The translations under genes and the position numbers were made by a program. Positions 1 to 7,843 of a DNA stretch of 64,000 nt are shown here, piece by piece. This DNA comes from Elusimicrobiota bacterium (GTDB lineage Bacteria; Elusimicrobiota; Elusimicrobia; UBA1565; UBA9628): the NCBI GenBank assembly GCA_003452935.1, contig DMMY01000031.1:7380-71379 (forward strand), read 5' to 3'. Under the pieces are notes generated by a model, which was not told where the DNA came from, did no database searches, and was given only the letters and a program-made list of their open reading frames with translations. The stretch's first letter is position 1. Every line of letters begins with the position of its first letter.

Positions 1-156
1 GACCCAGATGCCGGCCGTGATGTGCATGGCGCTGACCAGGCAGAAGCCTTCCTGGACGCGGCTCTTGGCCACGAAGTCCGCGACGCGCGCGGTGATGTTG
101 ATCAGCTCGCGGCGCTGCGAGGTCTCGAAGAAAATATGCTCGGTAAGGGTCCTCAT
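1..156 (-). CDS. yjbQ: YjbQ / UPF0047 family protein (C-terminus cut by window edge)
   Basis: Reverse-strand reading from the ATG at 156 gives 52 residues opening MRTLTEHIFFETSQRRELIN and running to LVSAMHITAGIWV. The N-terminal strand and the S-A-M-H-I-T-A segment are characteristic of the YjbQ/UPF0047 family, small trimeric proteins with reported weak thiamine-phosphate synthase activity and unclear physiological role. The start shares one base (TGATG) with the stop of the GAF-PAS gene, so it is the last visible gene of the minus-strand operon. About 85 further residues would be expected beyond the window start. The family call is fairly secure from the N-terminus alone. Confidence 0.85.
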   Translation of the reverse strand, partial: MRTLTEHIFFETSQRRELINITARVADFVAKSRVQEGFCLVSAMHITAGIWV

Positions 157-1037
157 CAATGCTGAACGTTGGTGATGTCCTGGAATGTGATGCCGGCGCC
201 CGAGAGGTTGCCTTGGGGGTCCTGGATGAGCAGGGTGCTGTAGCCCAGATTGCGGGCCACGCCCTGGAATTTCCATTCGAACTCCTGGCGCTTGACGACC
301 CGGCGCGTGGAGAGGGTTTCCATGAGAATCTCGACTAGGCGCGGGACGTGGACCAAGGATTGCTCGACCGGGACGCTGATGGGAACCTCGCCGCTGAGCG
401 CGAGTATGCGCCGCGCCGCCGGGTTGCAGATGATCAGGCGGCCGCGGGTGTCCACGGCTACGAACCCGCCGGTGAGGTTCTCCAGGATGCTGGCGTTGTG
501 GGCCGATATGCGATCCACCGTGCTTTCCAGGCGCAGGGCGCGCAGGGCCATGGCCGTGGCGCGGCAGGCCGCGGCGACGAGTCGCAGGTCTTCGTTGGTG
601 AAGTCCCCGGAGCGTTTGTTGATGAATTCGACGACGCCGGTGAGCTCAAGACGGTCGAGCAGCGGCATGGCGAGGACGCTGCGGGTCTGGAATCCCGTCA
701 GGCCGTCGACGTCGCCGAAGAAGCGTTCGTCCTGGCGGGCGTCCGCCACGAGCGCGGGCTCGCGGTGTCTGGCCACCCAGCCGCAGATGCCGGTATCGAC
801 GTCGACCGCGCAGGCCTTCACCTCGGGCGCCGCCGCGCCCAGCGCGTAGCGGGGCAGGAGCTGGCGCCGGAGCGGCAGATATGAGAAATAGGTCGCGGCC
901 TCGGTGTCGAGAGCCACGCTGAGCTTTTCCACCACGCGCGCCCAGACCTTGTCCTCGTCGGGGTCCTTGAGCTGGGCGTGAAAGTCCATGATGTCGAAAA
1001 GGGCGGCTAGGCCGGCATCCAGGCGCTGCGAGTTCAT
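156..1037 (-). CDS. GAF-PAS sensor protein without an output domain
   Basis: The product has 293 residues. Residues about 20-170 read as a GAF domain (A-T-Y-F-S-Y, then G-I-C-G-W-V-A and S-V-L-A-M-P-L). Residues about 180-290 read as a PAS domain (I-L-E-N-L-T-G-G-F-V-A-V-D, then G-I-T-F-Q-D-I-T at the end). No histidine kinase, GGDEF or HTH region follows; the protein stops at the end of PAS. It is probably a cytoplasmic ligand- or redox-sensing module acting through a partner. Its start overlaps the amidase stop by four bases, and its stop overlaps the yjbQ start. Domain calls are confident; ligand and partner are unknown. Confidence 0.8.
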   Translation of the reverse strand: MNSQRLDAGLAALFDIMDFHAQLKDPDEDKVWARVVEKLSVALDTEAATYFSYLPLRRQLLPRYALGAAAPEVKACAVDVDTGICGWVARHREPALVADARQDERFFGDVDGLTGFQTRSVLAMPLLDRLELTGVVEFINKRSGDFTNEDLRLVAAACRATAMALRALRLESTVDRISAHNASILENLTGGFVAVDTRGRLIICNPAARRILALSGEVPISVPVEQSLVHVPRLVEILMETLSTRRVVKRQEFEWKFQGVARNLGYSTLLIQDPQGNLSGAGITFQDITNVQH

Positions 1038-2947
1038 GATTTCCTCCCGGAGAGTTTTTTCTTGGCCTTTCTGGACGGTTTTGCCAAGCGCGCCGCGGCA
1101 GGGGCTTTGCTCAGTTCGGGAGCAGGAGGTTTCCCGGTCTGGGCCGCCGCCTTGGCTTTGTTCTGACGGTCACGTTCCGCGTCCAGGAAAGACTCCAAGC
1201 CCGCGACGATGGCCTCGGCCAGGACGCTGCGGAAGGCCGGGTCGTTGAGCTTTTCCTCATGGGCGGGGAACATCATGTAGAGCGACTCGACGAGGACGGC
1301 GGGCATGGCCGAGAGCCGGGCCACGGCCAGGTTTCCATAGCGCACGTCTTCGCCTGGAAAAGGGACGCGTTTCTCAAATGAGCGGTAGATGTGCCGGGCC
1401 AGGGCCAGGCTTTGCGGATGATAGTAGAAAACGGAAAAGCCGCGCGGCTTGGCGAAAGGGTTGGAGCCGTCGGGCAGGGCGTTGTTATGAACGCTCACGA
1501 AGAGTTCCCCGCCTTTCTCGACGGCCAGGCGGGTCCTTTCCGGCAAGGATATCTCCACGTCGTTGGCGGGCCGGGTCAGGACCGGGGCAGCGCCTTTTTT
1601 GAGCAGCAGGGCTTCGACGGCCTTGGCGATGGCGAAGTTCGCGTCCATTTCCCGGGTCCCCAGCGGGCCCGCGGCGTCGGTGGGCGCCGAGGATGGGCTG
1701 TGGCCGGGGTCGACGATGATGGCGCGTCCCGCCAGAGCGGACGCCGGAGGCTCGGCCAAGGCCGGGGCGCTGCGCAGTTCGAGCTTGAGGGAATTGCCTT
1801 CGTAGGTGGCTTGCCAGCCCCAAAGGGTGGCGTCCGCGTTGAGCCGGATGGCGAGGACCACCGCGCCCGTCGCCTCCTGCCGCCAACGGACTTCCTGCGC
1901 GAATTTCTCGGCCGAATCGTAGACGATCCAGTTGATATGCCCGACGCAGTTAAACAGCCGCAAAATGACGGTCCCGGGTTCCTGCGAGTCGTCCACGGCA
2001 AAGGCGACTTTCTCGCTGAGCGAGACGCGCACCACCGAAGCGGGGCCGGCGGACGTCACATTCACGGCTCCTGCCACGGCGCGAGGCGCGGGCGTGCCGG
2101 GCGGAAGCAATTCCACGTCCTTGGCGTCGATCCAGCCTTCCAGAGACGCCGACAGGGAAACCTTGAATTCGTTGCCCGCTCGTCCGGCCGTGACCAGGCG
2201 CACTCCCGCCGGCGGGAAAGCCATGTAGCCGTTGCCCGGTCCGGTGCGCAGCACGGCGCCGCTTTTGACGATCGCCACGGGCGGCGGTCCCGACGAAAGG
2301 GCGACGCGTCCGCGGCTGAAGGCTTGGGCCGAGGACCAGCCTGATTTTACCCGGCAGGCGATCTCGGCCGGCGGGGAGTCGTCGCCGGGGATGACGGTTT
2401 GCAGGGCTTCGTAAATTCCGGGGCTGCTCTCGCGCATATCCTGCCAGGCTTTTTTGCCGAGCCGGCACTGAGCCTTGCGTCCGGGACTTGCCCGCATGCG
2501 GAAAGTTAAGGAATCCCCAGACCGCAATTCCATGTCCGCTTTCGGCCAGATCGATTCCGGGTCGACGGCCAGGGGTTTTTCGGGCAGGGGCGGCGGCGGC
2601 GCGGCCACGAATATCCGGCGGACGAAGGAGGCGGGGGAGTCCTTGAGGTTTAGGTCGAAATTGAAGCTGAATGTTCCCGACGAGACGGGAAGCCAGGCCA
2701 GGAAGGCGCCGTTGGAGTGGACGGCGATGGTCGTGCCGTTGATGGTCAAGGGCGCCGAGGGGTCCGAGACCGACCCGAAGACGAACTCTCCGTCGGAAAG
2801 GGGCATGGTCAGGCCTTCGGGAGGCCACATGACGATGATCGGGGCCGTGGAGCGCTGGGGATGGAGGATATCGGCCGCGTCCCCGCCATAAGCGGCTTGC
2901 CCGTTATAGCTGAAGGCGGTCAGGGCCAGCCATAGCGCTGGAAACAT
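1034..2947 (-). CDS. Exported N-acetylmuramoyl-L-alanine amidase (Amidase_3) with SH3-like region
   Basis: The 637-residue product has an N-terminal hydrophobic signal (F-P-A-L-W-L-A-L-T-A-F-S). An Ig-like/beta-rich region and an SH3-like stretch lie around residues 225-280 (V-L-R-T-G-P-G-N-G-Y). An AMIN-like beta segment follows, then the Amidase_3 catalytic domain at about 408-590. Likely zinc ligands and catalytic residues are visible: H416 in D-P-G-H, E433 in R-E-M-D, H487 in S-V-H-N-N and E554 in V-L-V-E-S. It would cleave the amide bond between MurNAc and the stem peptide in the periplasm. The Lys-rich tail (K-K-K-L-S-G-R-K-S) is unusual. It starts 9 bases after the upstream peptidase gene. 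A TAGAAT box lies 6 bases before the ATG, but this may be chance inside an operon. Confidence 0.9.
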   Translation of the reverse strand: MFPALWLALTAFSYNGQAAYGGDAADILHPQRSTAPIIVMWPPEGLTMPLSDGEFVFGSVSDPSAPLTINGTTIAVHSNGAFLAWLPVSSGTFSFNFDLNLKDSPASFVRRIFVAAPPPPLPEKPLAVDPESIWPKADMELRSGDSLTFRMRASPGRKAQCRLGKKAWQDMRESSPGIYEALQTVIPGDDSPPAEIACRVKSGWSSAQAFSRGRVALSSGPPPVAIVKSGAVLRTGPGNGYMAFPPAGVRLVTAGRAGNEFKVSLSASLEGWIDAKDVELLPPGTPAPRAVAGAVNVTSAGPASVVRVSLSEKVAFAVDDSQEPGTVILRLFNCVGHINWIVYDSAEKFAQEVRWRQEATGAVVLAIRLNADATLWGWQATYEGNSLKLELRSAPALAEPPASALAGRAIIVDPGHSPSSAPTDAAGPLGTREMDANFAIAKAVEALLLKKGAAPVLTRPANDVEISLPERTRLAVEKGGELFVSVHNNALPDGSNPFAKPRGFSVFYYHPQSLALARHIYRSFEKRVPFPGEDVRYGNLAVARLSAMPAVLVESLYMMFPAHEEKLNDPAFRSVLAEAIVAGLESFLDAERDRQNKAKAAAQTGKPPAPELSKAPAAARLAKPSRKAKKKLSGRKS

Positions 2948-2956
2948 GGCGCTATT

Positions 2957-4858
2957 CTACAAAAAGTAAGTTCCGAAGAAGATGCGTCTTTTTCTCGGGA
3001 CGACGGAACTATGATCCGTCACGAGATGGCCGGACTCGATGTCGCGCAGGGGGACTTGAAACCGCTCCAAGAAAGTGCAGCGCAAGGCTTGGCCCGGGTT
3101 TTGGCGGCTTTCGATGAGGCCGTCGCCTCCGGCGTAGATCATTACATGGCTGATCCTTCGGGTGCGGGGGCCGGCGCTGAGGAACACCAGGTCCCCCATG
3201 GCCAGCCGCCGGCGCGAGATCGGCCGGCAGCGCAGCATCTGCTCGTGCGCGTCCCGCGGCACGTCGATGCCGCAAACCCGGAAGGCCAGGCTCACCAGGC
3301 CCGAGCAGTCGACCCCGGTCGAGGGATCGGTCTGGACGCCGGAGCGGCCGCCCCAGTGGTAGCGGGTTCCCAGGAAGAGCGCCGCGGTGCTGATGATCAG
3401 AGGCCGGCGAAGGTTTTTGCGCGCGGATATTTCGGCCAGGGCATTGGGAGCTATCTCGCCCAGGCTGCCGTCGAGAAGCCTGATCCGGGCGCGCCCAGCT
3501 TTTTGCCCGCCAAGGACGAGCCGCGTGCCCACCGAAAGGTTTAGAACTTCGTCCGCTTTCTTGAGCGGGGCCAGCTTGCGGCGCACCACGACGTTGGGCG
3601 CGGAGGGCCGCGCGCAGGTCAGGGCGTCGGCTCTCATCCATCCTGGATACCCTTGCCAGACCCGTCCGCGGCAAAAATCCGCCTGTTCGTCGGCCAGGAC
3701 TCGGACCCAGTCGCCTCGCGCCGATAGGGCCGTGACGGATTCGTCGTAAAGCAGTTGGGACAGGAGCCCTCTGGCGTGCAGGCGTCGGCGTTTGGGCAGG
3801 CGCGGAGAGGATCGCAGGTCCGCGACGGGGATGCCCACGCTCATGCGCCTCTGCAAGGGTGGAGCCAGGAGATAGGCCAGGCCGCGCTTATTAACGGCCC
3901 AGGCGCGATGGAATTCCCCGCGGTCGTATATCCGGCGGGCATGGCGGGCCGAGGAGCCGGCCGGATCCATGACGATGACATCGCCTTTGGCCGTGAAACC
4001 CGAGACAACGACGAGATGTCCGCGCGTCCGTTCGATAGGAGCGCCGGAGAGCTCGCCCGGTCCGAAGGTGAGGCTGACGATGACGGGACGGCCATCGGCT
4101 ACTTCCGCGGCAAGATCCTCGAGCGATCCCAGCCGAGCGACCAGGCCCTCAAGGCCTAGGGCCGCGGCGGCGGCCACGTTAAAAGTCCAGTTGCCGAAGT
4201 CGCCTGTCGATCGGTCGCGGACGCGCTCGGCCATCTCGATGGTGTCTTGACGCCTTTTCCAGTACTGCAGGACCGCGGCCAGGGATGTGGGGCTGCAGAT
4301 GTCTCTCCGGTAGTCCTGCGGTTCGACCATTTGCGACCGCGCCGGGACCCGCAGTTCGCGAACCCAGGGACCGGCATGGAAAGGGCCGGGCCGCGCGGCG
4401 CAGGAGGCATCCGAGACCGTGGCCGCGGCCAGGCGCAGAAGGGCCGGCCGGCCTGGCGCTGAAATGGCTATGCGCAAACGCGCCGCCAAGGCCGGAGATT
4501 TGAGCTTGATGGTGTCTATCGCGACCGAGCCTTGGTCATCCTCCTGTTTGCCCGGGGAGCTCATCTCCAGGCGATGATTTGCGCCGCCTATCGCCGTTCC
4601 CAAGGAATACCAGGCCGACCATTGCCCTTGAGCGCGTGTTTGCGCCGACATTTCCAGGCGGGCTCCGGGCGGCAGTTGGGCGTTCCAGGAACCCACCAGA
4701 TCGTCGAACGGCCCGGGAGCTTCCAGGACCGGAGATTCAAGAATCGCCTGGGATCGATTCGTCCGGAATATGCCCTGGGCGAAGGGCACGCGCTTCAGTC
4801 CTTGCAAGCGGCAGGCGCAGGCCTCCAGCGGCGTTCGTATGACCCAGGTGTGTTTCAT
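2957..4858 (-). CDS. Two-domain cysteine peptidase: C39-like plus SH3 plus NlpC/P60
   Basis: The product has 633 residues. A Peptidase_C39_2-like domain (about 175-345) has catalytic C188 in D-I-C-S-P-T-S and H281 in R-G-H-L-V-V-V-S-G-F, followed by V-M-D-P-A-G. A middle SH3-like region is next. The C-terminal NlpC/P60 domain (about 490-610) has C518 in V-D-C-S-G-L-V and H571 in S-H-V-M-I-Y-A-G. NlpC/P60 enzymes usually cut gamma-D-Glu-diaminopimelate links in peptidoglycan. The C39-like half may cut or bind a peptide. No clear signal peptide is visible at this start, which is odd for a wall enzyme, so a start error or another export route is possible. It lies 11 bases after the ferredoxin gene and 9 before the amidase. 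Confidence 0.85.
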   Translation of the reverse strand: MKHTWVIRTPLEACACRLQGLKRVPFAQGIFRTNRSQAILESPVLEAPGPFDDLVGSWNAQLPPGARLEMSAQTRAQGQWSAWYSLGTAIGGANHRLEMSSPGKQEDDQGSVAIDTIKLKSPALAARLRIAISAPGRPALLRLAAATVSDASCAARPGPFHAGPWVRELRVPARSQMVEPQDYRRDICSPTSLAAVLQYWKRRQDTIEMAERVRDRSTGDFGNWTFNVAAAAALGLEGLVARLGSLEDLAAEVADGRPVIVSLTFGPGELSGAPIERTRGHLVVVSGFTAKGDVIVMDPAGSSARHARRIYDRGEFHRAWAVNKRGLAYLLAPPLQRRMSVGIPVADLRSSPRLPKRRRLHARGLLSQLLYDESVTALSARGDWVRVLADEQADFCRGRVWQGYPGWMRADALTCARPSAPNVVVRRKLAPLKKADEVLNLSVGTRLVLGGQKAGRARIRLLDGSLGEIAPNALAEISARKNLRRPLIISTAALFLGTRYHWGGRSGVQTDPSTGVDCSGLVSLAFRVCGIDVPRDAHEQMLRCRPISRRRLAMGDLVFLSAGPRTRRISHVMIYAGGDGLIESRQNPGQALRCTFLERFQVPLRDIESGHLVTDHSSVVPRKRRIFFGTYFL

Positions 4859-4869
4859 CCAAAGACGCC

Positions 4870-5184
4870 CTATCTGACGAGCTTGTGTCCCGGCTTGCGC
4901 GGCTGGTCATCCGCGGGCCGGGGTTCCAGCGGGGGGTTGGGTTTGAATTTCGGAGCAAGTTCCGCGTTGACCTTGGCCCAGGCCGGGTTGTCGTCCGCGG
5001 AGCCGACAATGGCGCCAATGGGGCACTCATGCAGGCAGATGTCGCAGTCTATGCAGGTTTCCGGATCAATGACCATGAACGGCTGCTCATTATGGATTCC
5101 CGGATGGATGGCGTCGACCGGGCAGACCGCCGCGCATCGGGCATAGGTCTCTCCTAAGCAGGTTTCAGTAATGACATGGGGCAT
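4870..5184 (-). CDS. Ferredoxin, likely 7Fe (3Fe-4S plus 4Fe-4S)
   Basis: This 104-residue protein is the first gene of the minus-strand operon. The N-terminal cluster motif is C9-x7-C17-x3-C21-P, the spacing of Azotobacter-type 7Fe ferredoxins, with Glu at the position of the missing fourth Cys. The second motif is C-x2-C-x2-C-x3-C-P (C-I-D-C-D-I-C-L-H-E-C-P). It should be a cytoplasmic low-potential electron carrier. The C-terminal 40 residues are Pro-rich and not part of the fold. A GGAGG Shine-Dalgarno (5194-5198) precedes the ATG by about ten bases and a good promoter lies upstream. Why a ferredoxin leads a peptidoglycan-hydrolase operon is not obvious. Confidence 0.9.
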   Translation of the reverse strand: MPHVITETCLGETYARCAAVCPVDAIHPGIHNEQPFMVIDPETCIDCDICLHECPIGAIVGSADDNPAWAKVNAELAPKFKPNPPLEPRPADDQPRKPGHKLVR

Positions 5185-5232
5185 GGCAGAAGCCCTCCGT
5201 ATGAGACGGCGTCCTGAAAATATCTTTAAAAA

Positions 5233-5261
5233 ATCGTACTTGTTTCTCGTGGCCGCGTCAA
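5233..5261 (-). promoter_or_regulatory. Sigma70-type promoter for the ferredoxin operon
   Basis: On the minus strand, TTGACG (5261-5256) and TACGAT (5238-5233) are separated by 17 bases. Expected transcription start is near 5226, giving a leader of about 40 bases with a Shine-Dalgarno. It diverges from the promoter at 5311-5339. Confidence 0.7.
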
Positions 5262-5310
5262 TTCCCGTCCGGAGCCTTGGATAAAAAAGGATTAAATTTT
5301 AAGGCGCCTA

Positions 5311-5339
5311 TTGACATCGACGTCTTGGGAGCTTAAACT
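5311..5339 (+). promoter_or_regulatory. Sigma70-type promoter for the small lipoprotein gene
   Basis: TTGACA (5311-5316), a 17-base spacer and TAAACT (5334-5339). This is a near-consensus arrangement about 60 bases upstream of the lipoprotein start codon. Confidence 0.75.
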
Positions 5340-5401
5340 TTCCTTGAAGTTACATATCGCGCGGTCGCAAAATGGCTGCGGCATCAAGAGAGGTGGCTAT
5401 T

Positions 5402-5587
5402 ATGAAAAAAAACGCGTTGCGCTTGACGGCTATTTTTTTCGCTGCGGGTCTGACCGGCGTCATGGCATGCTCCAGCGATAGCAGCAGCTGCGGCTCTACC
5501 GACACGAGCACCACGACGCTGAGCTGCGGCCGGGGCACTCATCAGAGCGGCACCCAGTGCGTGGCCAACGACGCCTCGGCGCAATGA
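5402..5587 (+). CDS. Small Ser/Thr/Cys-rich lipoprotein
   Basis: The product has 61 residues. I chose the ATG at 5402 because AGAGAGGTGG lies just before it and the product then begins M-K-K-N-A-L-R-L with a normal signal peptide ending in the lipobox-like V-M-A-C. The mature part is about 40 residues, mostly Ser, Thr, Gly and Cys, with four further cysteines after the lipid-attachment Cys that could form disulfides. No family is recognised. It has its own near-consensus promoter and ends one base from the convergent gene at 5589. Its short length and composition resemble small outer-membrane lipoproteins, but no function can be assigned. Confidence 0.65.
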   Translation: MKKNALRLTAIFFAAGLTGVMACSSDSSSCGSTDTSTTTLSCGRGTHQSGTQCVANDASAQ

Positions 5588-5588
5588 T

Positions 5589-6386
5589 CTAACGGCCGCG
5601 ATTAGGGTCCGGGTTCTGCAAGGTCTTCTGGAGCTGGGGGTTGCCTTGCAGGATCTGGCCCAATATCTGATTCTGGTCGACTTGTCCTGCGCCGAACATC
5701 CCGGCGGTCAAGGCCGGCGGCAGACCCATGGCGGAGGCGGTGTTTGAGATGAGCCCCTTGATAATGCCGTCCTCCTTGAGAAGGTCCGCGGCTGAAGACA
5801 GCAGCTCGGCCGGCGCCTGCCTGATTCCGTCCTTGACGAAGGAGTGGATATCCGGGTTCGTGGCGTACTTTGCCACGAGCTTTCCGAAATCCTTGGATTT
5901 CGCCAGCCCGCGCAGGAAGTTGATGGGATCGTGGTCGCGCATATAATCGTTATTGAGCTTTCTGAGTTCAGGCGATTTCATCCAATCCTTTCCGTACTGC
6001 GCGATGGCCGGGCAGCGCCGGGTGTAGGCGAGAGCGAAAGCCCGGGCTTTCGCTTCGGCATTGCGGACCGCCGCGGTGAAGCTCTGCGCGGCACTTTTTG
6101 GGGCTTCCTGGGAGCTTCGCCCGCCTTCGCCGAACCGCATTTTGCCCATGCCTCCGCTCTGGACCATCGCCAGACCTGACTGCGTCTGTACGGGCATTGA
6201 CGCGGCCTTCGACCTGTCCCGCGAGTATTCCTGGGTCCTGTTAAGGTCGAACCCCGAGGCGTCGGCCGAAGGCTTGTCAGGCTGCCTGAGTTGGTAGATC
6301 ATCACGCCGATCGCCGAGCCCGCGATGACGACGACCGCCAAGGCGCCCGCGCCCAGGCTTCTGCGCTGAGGAACTTGAGGGTCCAT
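5589..6386 (-). CDS. Hypothetical single-pass membrane protein
   Basis: The product has 265 residues from the ATG at 6386. The longer open frame to 6590 would overlap the divergent barrel gene and lacks a signal-like start. Residues about 12-32 form one transmembrane helix (A-L-A-V-V-V-I-A-G-S-A-I-G-V-M-I-Y). A low-complexity Gly/Ser/Gln linker follows, then a helical domain (about 105-265) with no recognisable motif. N-in, C-out topology is expected. The C-terminal third is rich in Gly, Gln and Leu (Q-I-L-G-Q-I-L-Q-G-N-P). No family recognised. No Shine-Dalgarno is apparent at the chosen start, so the start is moderately uncertain. Confidence 0.6.
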   Translation of the reverse strand: MDPQVPQRRSLGAGALAVVVIAGSAIGVMIYQLRQPDKPSADASGFDLNRTQEYSRDRSKAASMPVQTQSGLAMVQSGGMGKMRFGEGGRSSQEAPKSAAQSFTAAVRNAEAKARAFALAYTRRCPAIAQYGKDWMKSPELRKLNNDYMRDHDPINFLRGLAKSKDFGKLVAKYATNPDIHSFVKDGIRQAPAELLSSAADLLKEDGIIKGLISNTASAMGLPPALTAGMFGAGQVDQNQILGQILQGNPQLQKTLQNPDPNRGR

Positions 6387-6467
6387 TATTTGATTATTGC
6401 AGGTGGCCCCGGGGAAGTCAAGAGGCCCTGCCCCGGCTTGGTTCATAAATTCATAATGATATTTAGC

Positions 6468-6473
6468 TATAAT
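6468..6473 (+). promoter_or_regulatory. -10 element TATAAT immediately before a GTG start
   Basis: TATAAT at 6468-6473 lies 7 bases before the GTG at 6481, so the predicted transcription start coincides with the start codon and the mRNA may be leaderless. No convincing -35 element is seen. Confidence 0.5.
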
Positions 6474-6480
6474 CCGGACC

Positions 6481-7830
6481 GTGCATCGGCGTTGCTTTTG
6501 CCTGGCTGCGGCCCTGTTTTGGCCCGTGACGAGTTTGGCGGCGGGCTTTAGCGATTTTATGCCCGGCGCCAAGGCCATGGGCATGGGCATGGCTTACAGC
6601 GCCGTCGCCGACGATCCCAGCGCCATGTTCTTCAATCCGGCGGGCACGGCCAATACGCCGTATTCCCAGATCGGCGTGAGCGCGGGCCGCATGCTCTCCC
6701 CGGTGGGGACTTTGACCTTCGGCGCCATGACCTACCTGCGGCCTTATGAGCCGATCGATACCGCCACCGTGGGCGCCGCCTATTATGCCGGGCGGCAGAC
6801 CCATGGCGGCGACAAGGACGTGTTCTTGGCGCATTATGCCCAGGAGATCCGCGTGCCGCAGGTCCCCCTGGCCAAGCCCTTGCGCGTCGGCGGCAACTTC
6901 AAGATATTCCATATCGATCAGGGCCGCGGCATCCCCGGCGCCGGCTTTGACGGCGGGGTGCTGGCGCGCTCCAACATCGGCCTCAGCGGCGCGTTTACGA
7001 TCATGGATCTGGCCACGAACGCGGGCGCTCCTCATCCGACGGTGGGCTTGGGCACGGCTTACACGTGGCAGCGGTGGCTCACGCTGGCCGGTGATATGCG
7101 CGTGCGGCCGGGTTTGACCGAGTTTTATCCGGGGCTGGAGGTTGCCTTCCATCAGGGGCTTTTGAAGCTGCGCGCCGGGCGGGGTTTTCAGCTCGACGGC
7201 GTGGGACAGGTCGCGTTCGGGCTGGGGGTCAACTTCTCGCCCGTCATCCTGGACGTGGCCATGACCGTGCCGACGAGCGGCATCCACCATCAGGGCGGCT
7301 CTTACCAGGCCAGTTGCAACTACCGCTTCGGCGCCCCGTCTTTCGCCGGCAACTTCGTGGGACAGGCCGCGGCCCAGGCCGACGCCTTGCGCGCCGAGAT
7401 CACGCAGCTGGAGGAACGCCGCAAGACCCTGCAGAGCGAGACCCAGGCCGCGGATTCGAACCGGGGCATCGTGGGCAACGAGATGCAGATATTGCAGAAG
7501 CGCGTTTCCGAGACGCAGGACGAGCTGCGCCTGTTGCGCAAGAAAAAAGACGAGCTTGAATATGAGGTCTCCAGCCTCGAGCTTGAGAAGCGACGTTTGA
7601 CTCCGCCCCCGCCCCCGTCCCCGCCCAAGCCCAAACCCAAGCCGGTCCCGGCTCCGGTTTGGCCCCGCAGCCATCAGGTCAGGCCCGGCGAGACTTTGCG
7701 CTCGATCGCCCAGCACTATTACCAGGACGCGAGCCTTTGGGAACGGATATATGAAGCCAACCGCTCCCAGATAGAGCGCGGCCTGCCCAAGGAAGGCGCG
7801 ACCCTTTCCATCCCGGAGCCCAGGCCCTGA
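6481..7830 (+). CDS. Outer-membrane beta-barrel (PorV/FadL-like) with coiled coil and C-terminal LysM
   Basis: The 449-residue product starts at GTG. A signal peptide (C-L-A-A-A-L-F-W-P-V-T-S-L-A-A) is followed by the G-A-K-A-M-G-M-G-M-A-Y and D-D-P-S-A-M-F-F-N-P-A-G segments typical of UPF0164/PorV/FadL-type barrels, covering about residues 22-300. Residues about 300-365 form a coiled coil (Q-L-E-E-R-R-K-T-L-Q). A Pro/Lys hinge (P-P-P-P-P-S-P-P-K-P-K-P) leads to a LysM domain at about 398-449 (V-R-P-G-E-T-L-R-S-I-A). The coiled coil and LysM would span the periplasm and bind peptidoglycan, tying the outer membrane to the wall. The next gene follows after 13 bases. Confidence 0.8.
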   Translation: MHRRCFCLAAALFWPVTSLAAGFSDFMPGAKAMGMGMAYSAVADDPSAMFFNPAGTANTPYSQIGVSAGRMLSPVGTLTFGAMTYLRPYEPIDTATVGAAYYAGRQTHGGDKDVFLAHYAQEIRVPQVPLAKPLRVGGNFKIFHIDQGRGIPGAGFDGGVLARSNIGLSGAFTIMDLATNAGAPHPTVGLGTAYTWQRWLTLAGDMRVRPGLTEFYPGLEVAFHQGLLKLRAGRGFQLDGVGQVAFGLGVNFSPVILDVAMTVPTSGIHHQGGSYQASCNYRFGAPSFAGNFVGQAAAQADALRAEITQLEERRKTLQSETQAADSNRGIVGNEMQILQKRVSETQDELRLLRKKKDELEYEVSSLELEKRRLTPPPPPSPPKPKPKPVPAPVWPRSHQVRPGETLRSIAQHYYQDASLWERIYEANRSQIERGLPKEGATLSIPEPRP

Positions 7831-7843
7831 GGGACGCCGACAT

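Noticed and set aside
5589..6590. 333-codon version of the hypothetical minus-strand gene
   Set aside because: The extra 68 codons overlap the divergent barrel gene and its -10, and the internal ATG at 6386 places the membrane helix at the N-terminus.
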